Below the pieces are notes generated by a model. The model had not been told where the DNA came from. It saw nothing but the letters and a program-made list of their open reading frames with translations, and ran no database searches. A DNA stretch of 64,000 nucleotides from Acidobacteriota bacterium. GTDB taxonomy: Bacteria > Acidobacteriota > Terriglobia > Terriglobales > Acidobacteriaceae. The stretch is taken from assembly GCA_018268915.1 (NCBI GenBank), contig JAFDVQ010000006.1, forward strand, positions 558,001-622,000, written 5' to 3'. A program made the translations under genes and the position numbers. Shown here one piece after another: positions 61,248 through 64,000 of the stretch. Position 1 is the stretch's first letter. Each line of letters opens with the position of its first letter.

Positions 61248-62147
61248 TTAGAGCGCGGCTGTTGTGCTTGCCACCATCTCTCGCGCCTTGCGAAGCGATG
61301 TGACGGCGTCGCCGAGTGGTTTGAATTCCATCGCGGCTATGTGCTTGTACTTGAGTTGAGCTAGTTTCCGATAGACATTCGCATAGTTGATCTCGCCCGT
61401 GCCGGGTTCGTGGCGGCCGGGAACGTCGGCGATATGAATCAGGCCGATGACGTCGATGTGCTTGTCCAGCTTTTCAATGAGATTGCCTTCGGCAATCTGC
61501 TCATGGAAGAGATCGTAGAGGAACTGGACCTGCGGGTGGTTGACGGCACGAATGATCTCGATAGCTTCAGCGGCTGACTGCAGGAAATATTTCGGATTCT
61601 CTTCCGGATCAATGCACTCGAGCAGAAGGCGAACTGGCTGGCCGTCGATCTGCTTCCCTTCCACAAGCGCGGCAGCGCGTTTCAGACCCTCAATACAGCT
61701 GGCATGTTGAGCTTCGTGAGAGAGGCCAGGGACGATATTGCCTGACATGACGATCATCGCCGGACAGGAGAGCTTCTCCATGGGAGTGAACGCCTCTTTC
61801 AACTCGGCAAGAAAAGCGTCACGGACGGCGGGATTACCGACTCCATTATGCAACCCTGCGGTTGTGTCGAAGTGGATTCCATGTTGTTTGGCGGCCGCGA
61901 TCGCTTTGGCGTAATCAGCTTCAGACCACTTGTTGTATTCGCCGACGAGCTCGACGTTGGTGTATCCGGCTTCGGCGACCTTGGCGAGACGCTCCTCGAA
62001 GGGAAGGTCGGTGAAGACGGTCCAGAGCATGATGGATAGCGGGAAGGGAGTCGTGCCGCTCGGGGCATTTTCGGCAGCTTCAGTGCGAAGGGCCGAGGCG
62101 GCCAGGGTAGCGGAGGCGATTCCTTGAGCGAATTGACGACGATTCAT
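61248..62147 (-). CDS. Tat-exported sugar phosphate isomerase/epimerase family protein
   Basis: The 299-residue protein starts NRRQFAQGIASATLAAS, a twin-arginine leader, then an AP endonuclease 2-type TIM barrel (hydroxypyruvate isomerase-like). Metal and catalytic residues include Glu in VELVGEYNK, Glu in LLLECIDP, the Asp-x-x-His in FLYDLFHEQ, and His/Asp in IHIADVPGRHEPGTGEI. Sugar epimerase activity is the family expectation. Overlaps the DUF2252 gene by 4 bases (ATGA). Confidence 0.88.
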   Translation of the reverse strand: MNRRQFAQGIASATLAASALRTEAAENAPSGTTPFPLSIMLWTVFTDLPFEERLAKVAEAGYTNVELVGEYNKWSEADYAKAIAAAKQHGIHFDTTAGLHNGVGNPAVRDAFLAELKEAFTPMEKLSCPAMIVMSGNIVPGLSHEAQHASCIEGLKRAAALVEGKQIDGQPVRLLLECIDPEENPKYFLQSAAEAIEIIRAVNHPQVQFLYDLFHEQIAEGNLIEKLDKHIDVIGLIHIADVPGRHEPGTGEINYANVYRKLAQLKYKHIAAMEFKPLGDAVTSLRKAREMVASTTAAL

Positions 62148-63469
62148 CGGGTCCTCTTTTTTGTTAGTTCAACTTTGCCGGAACGGCGCAGGGTCTGCCA
62201 ATCTTTTTCGGTCTGGTCAGCATACAGGGAACCGAACTGGGCCAGAGCTTCGGCGAAGGCTTCTCCATTGCCGAGATAGCCGGAAATTACAAGGGGGTCG
62301 CCGGAACGGGCATGGCCGCGGGCGAGAAGCTCGCCGCAAACCTCAGCGAAGGCGATGAGACCGCTGCCAGCTAGATCGGTCAGGTCGATGGAGCCCTTGT
62401 GGTCGTTGAGCTGGCGAACGAGAAACTGGCGCGAGCCGATATGTGTCCATCCCAGAAACGGATCTGACTGCAGCTGCATGGCACGCTGGCCGATAACGAC
62501 TCGCTGGCCATTATGAGGAGATGGATGCGAGTGCTGCAAATACGGCGTATAGGCTGAGACGGTCTCTTCCTTGATCTGGAGGAAGAGAGGGTCATTAGGC
62601 CCATTGCCTTCGAGGTAAATGCAGTAGTCGCGCAGACCTACAGATCCGGTGCCGACGATCTTGAAGGCGACGTCGACCGGATGGTAGAGCGAGAGCAGGT
62701 GCTGCCGCTGCGGCTCGAGGACCTCGCGGTAGGGAGCCAGAGCGTTGAGGATCTTTTCAGCCTGTGCTCCTGTGATTCGGCTCAGGCATCCGTTGATTTC
62801 CCGAAAGCGGCGTGTGCCGGGCTTGCCGTGAACGGGCTCGGTGAGCAGGTCGAGGCTATGGAGGGGAGTGGCGCGTTCGGCTTTGACGAGCGCTGCATGC
62901 ACGGGCTGGATGTCGCCGAGCCGATGGACCTGAAAGCGAGCGACTTCGAGAAGCGGCAGACGGGCGAAAGCGCGCATGTGGTCGCAGTAGCGCAGGATGC
63001 AGTGCTGGACGGCGTCGCGTGCCGCGGTTTCTTTGTGCTGTGACTCGCGACCGGCGAGCACGATGGATGCGGCCATGCGCTTCAGGTCCCACTCGAAAGG
63101 ACCGCGGATGGTTTCGTCGAAGTCGTTGATGTCGAAGACCAGCCTGCCGTCGGGCGCGGCGAATGCACCGAGGTTGCGTACATGGGCGTCTCCGCAGATC
63201 TGCGCTTCGATACCGGTGTTGGGAATGACGGCGAGGTCAGCGGCCATGATCGGAGCCGCTCCGCGAAAAAAGACGAAGGGCGACTGCGCCATGAGCTGAT
63301 GTTTGAGCTTGAGGAGAGCCGGTACACGGCCTCTCTCGGCACGCTGGAGAAGTGTAAGCGGCGGAGATTTGCGGTCCTTGATACTGAGTTGATCGTTCTG
63401 CAGTCTGCCGACCTGCTTACGGCGTGAGTGTCCCAGATTGCGTCGCTCTTCCGGGGATGCCCAGGACAT
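62144..63469 (-). CDS. DUF2252 protein
   Basis: The 441-residue protein matches DUF2252, a kinase-like fold: SPFVFFRGAAPIMAADLA near 63, QICGDAHVRNLGAF and LVFDINDFDETIRGPFEWDLKRMAASI near 90-140 (catalytic-loop-like and DxD), KIVGTGSVGLRDYCIYLEGN near 270. Biochemical role is unknown. It is the upstream gene of a two-gene set with the Tat isomerase. Confidence 0.9.
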   Translation of the reverse strand: MSWASPEERRNLGHSRRKQVGRLQNDQLSIKDRKSPPLTLLQRAERGRVPALLKLKHQLMAQSPFVFFRGAAPIMAADLAVIPNTGIEAQICGDAHVRNLGAFAAPDGRLVFDINDFDETIRGPFEWDLKRMAASIVLAGRESQHKETAARDAVQHCILRYCDHMRAFARLPLLEVARFQVHRLGDIQPVHAALVKAERATPLHSLDLLTEPVHGKPGTRRFREINGCLSRITGAQAEKILNALAPYREVLEPQRQHLLSLYHPVDVAFKIVGTGSVGLRDYCIYLEGNGPNDPLFLQIKEETVSAYTPYLQHSHPSPHNGQRVVIGQRAMQLQSDPFLGWTHIGSRQFLVRQLNDHKGSIDLTDLAGSGLIAFAEVCGELLARGHARSGDPLVISGYLGNGEAFAEALAQFGSLYADQTEKDWQTLRRSGKVELTKKRTR

Positions 63470-63628
63470 CGAGGCGGAGCTCCAGTGTTCTCCAGATGGA
63501 AGGATAGACGCTCAAGGCTGTGTCCGGCATTGGGACGACCAGCGGTCTGATTTTGCTCGGGTAAACTGGAGCCCGGCATAGCTCACATACCTGATTCCGA
63601 AGGATGATGCCAGCCTGGAGGAAGTTCC

Positions 63629-64000
63629 TTGAGGTCTTTTGCACGCTGGGTTGCGATTGCGTCGGCGGCAACGGTTTTATCGACGTTTGGAGCACAGGGG
63701 CAGGAAGCCGCGAGTGAGCTGACGGTGGAGAAGATCTTCGGCCACGGGCCTCTGGCAGGAACTCCGCCAAGCGCATTGGAATGGTCGCCCGATGCGCAGC
63801 ACCTTACCTATATCGACGGCGGCGAATTGATTGCGATTGAACCGGGGGTTGGCAAGCCGCATATCCTGGTCGGACATACGAAGCTGGCAACGCTTCGCGC
63901 CAAAAGCGAATTGAACGATGAGGACCAGGACCATCGCCAGCGTTATGGGATGCCGAGCTATCAGTGGGCTCCGGATTCGAAGCACCTGCTCTTCGACTCG
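63629..64000 (+). CDS. DPP IV-type S9 peptidase, 3' part beyond window
   Basis: The reading frame starts at TTG 63629 (GGAGG 7 bases upstream), runs to the window end and has no stop. It begins with a signal peptide (ARWVAIASAATVLSTFGAQG), then ELTVEKIFGHGPLAGTPPS, LEWSPDAQHLTYI and YQWAPDSKHLLF, the first blades of the DPP IV N-terminal beta-propeller. The catalytic hydrolase domain lies outside the window. An opposite-strand ORF here is a shadow. Confidence 0.85.
   Translation, partial: MRSFARWVAIASAATVLSTFGAQGQEAASELTVEKIFGHGPLAGTPPSALEWSPDAQHLTYIDGGELIAIEPGVGKPHILVGHTKLATLRAKSELNDEDQDHRQRYGMPSYQWAPDSKHLLFDS

Noticed and set aside
1-64000. A CRISPR array
   Set aside because: No run of regularly spaced identical repeats of 25-40 bases with unique spacers was seen. 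The dispersed repeats are too far apart and imperfect.

Overview
The window is about 60% GC with dense genes on both strands. Everything in it fits a soil-type Acidobacteriota chromosome of the class Terriglobia. The evidence is GloVer-repeat and CBM9/DUF5916 secreted proteins, many Tat-exported oxidoreductase-like proteins, short palindromic intergenic repeats of the GGCACGACTTCAGTCGTGCC and GGGGCTTTAGCCCC type, and the housekeeping order ispE, tRNA-Gln, prs, rplY, pth, rpsF, rpsR, rplI. The taxonomic call is inference from gene content; no 16S gene is present.

Layout. 0-6.5 kb: a partial outer-membrane CBM9/DUF5916 protein, a GloVer-repeat protein, a methyltransferase, then a small accessory patch with an orphan CdiI-like immunity gene, a DUF1566 protein and a probable broken gene. 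6.6-16 kb: an aldo/keto reductase, hisS, aspS, a prephenate dehydrogenase, and a three-gene molybdenum hydroxylase (PaoABC-type) operon. 16-20 kb: a PIN-domain gene with an unusual 237-residue partner, and a large unknown secreted protein. 20-28.7 kb: a repeat-rich stretch with a ferredoxin, a lactonase, an SGNH lipoprotein, a Tdi1/DUF1851-type immunity protein, a small membrane protein, a 7TM SpoIIE phosphatase and a VOC protein. Copies of one roughly 40-base repeat lie between these genes. 28.6-34.2 kb: a diguanylate cyclase with a large sensor region, and a DUF305/LVIVD pair. 35-43.8 kb: a polysaccharide locus in which the genes often overlap by 4 bases (priming glycosyltransferase, Wzz, Wzx, Wzy, and three glycosyltransferase genes, one a two-domain fusion). 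43.8-46.4 kb: a response regulator, YfiR and CHASE8-type histidine kinase operon facing the polysaccharide locus. 46.5-52.4 kb: small and secreted unknowns, a Tat-exported aldo/keto reductase, and a pair of related secreted proteins built from a new-looking repeat of about 64 residues. 52.7-58.5 kb: the translation/isoprenoid housekeeping block. 58.6-64 kb: a retropepsin-like protease, a Tat cupin, a LolA-like protein, a Tat sugar isomerase, a DUF2252 protein and the start of a DPP IV-type peptidase.

The strongest candidate for something undescribed is the roughly 40-base repeat family (eight copies near 4.8, 5.8, 22.5, 24.0, 24.6, 24.8, 25.6 and 28.5 kb). Most copies sit just 3' of genes, and two orphan immunity-type genes are among those they flank. 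Other points worth a second look are the PIN protein with two altered acidic positions and its unknown partner, the new secreted repeat domain at 49.4-50.6 kb, and a Tat-type lactonase whose only good start is CTG. No CRISPR array, transposase, integrase, retron or complete defence system was seen.
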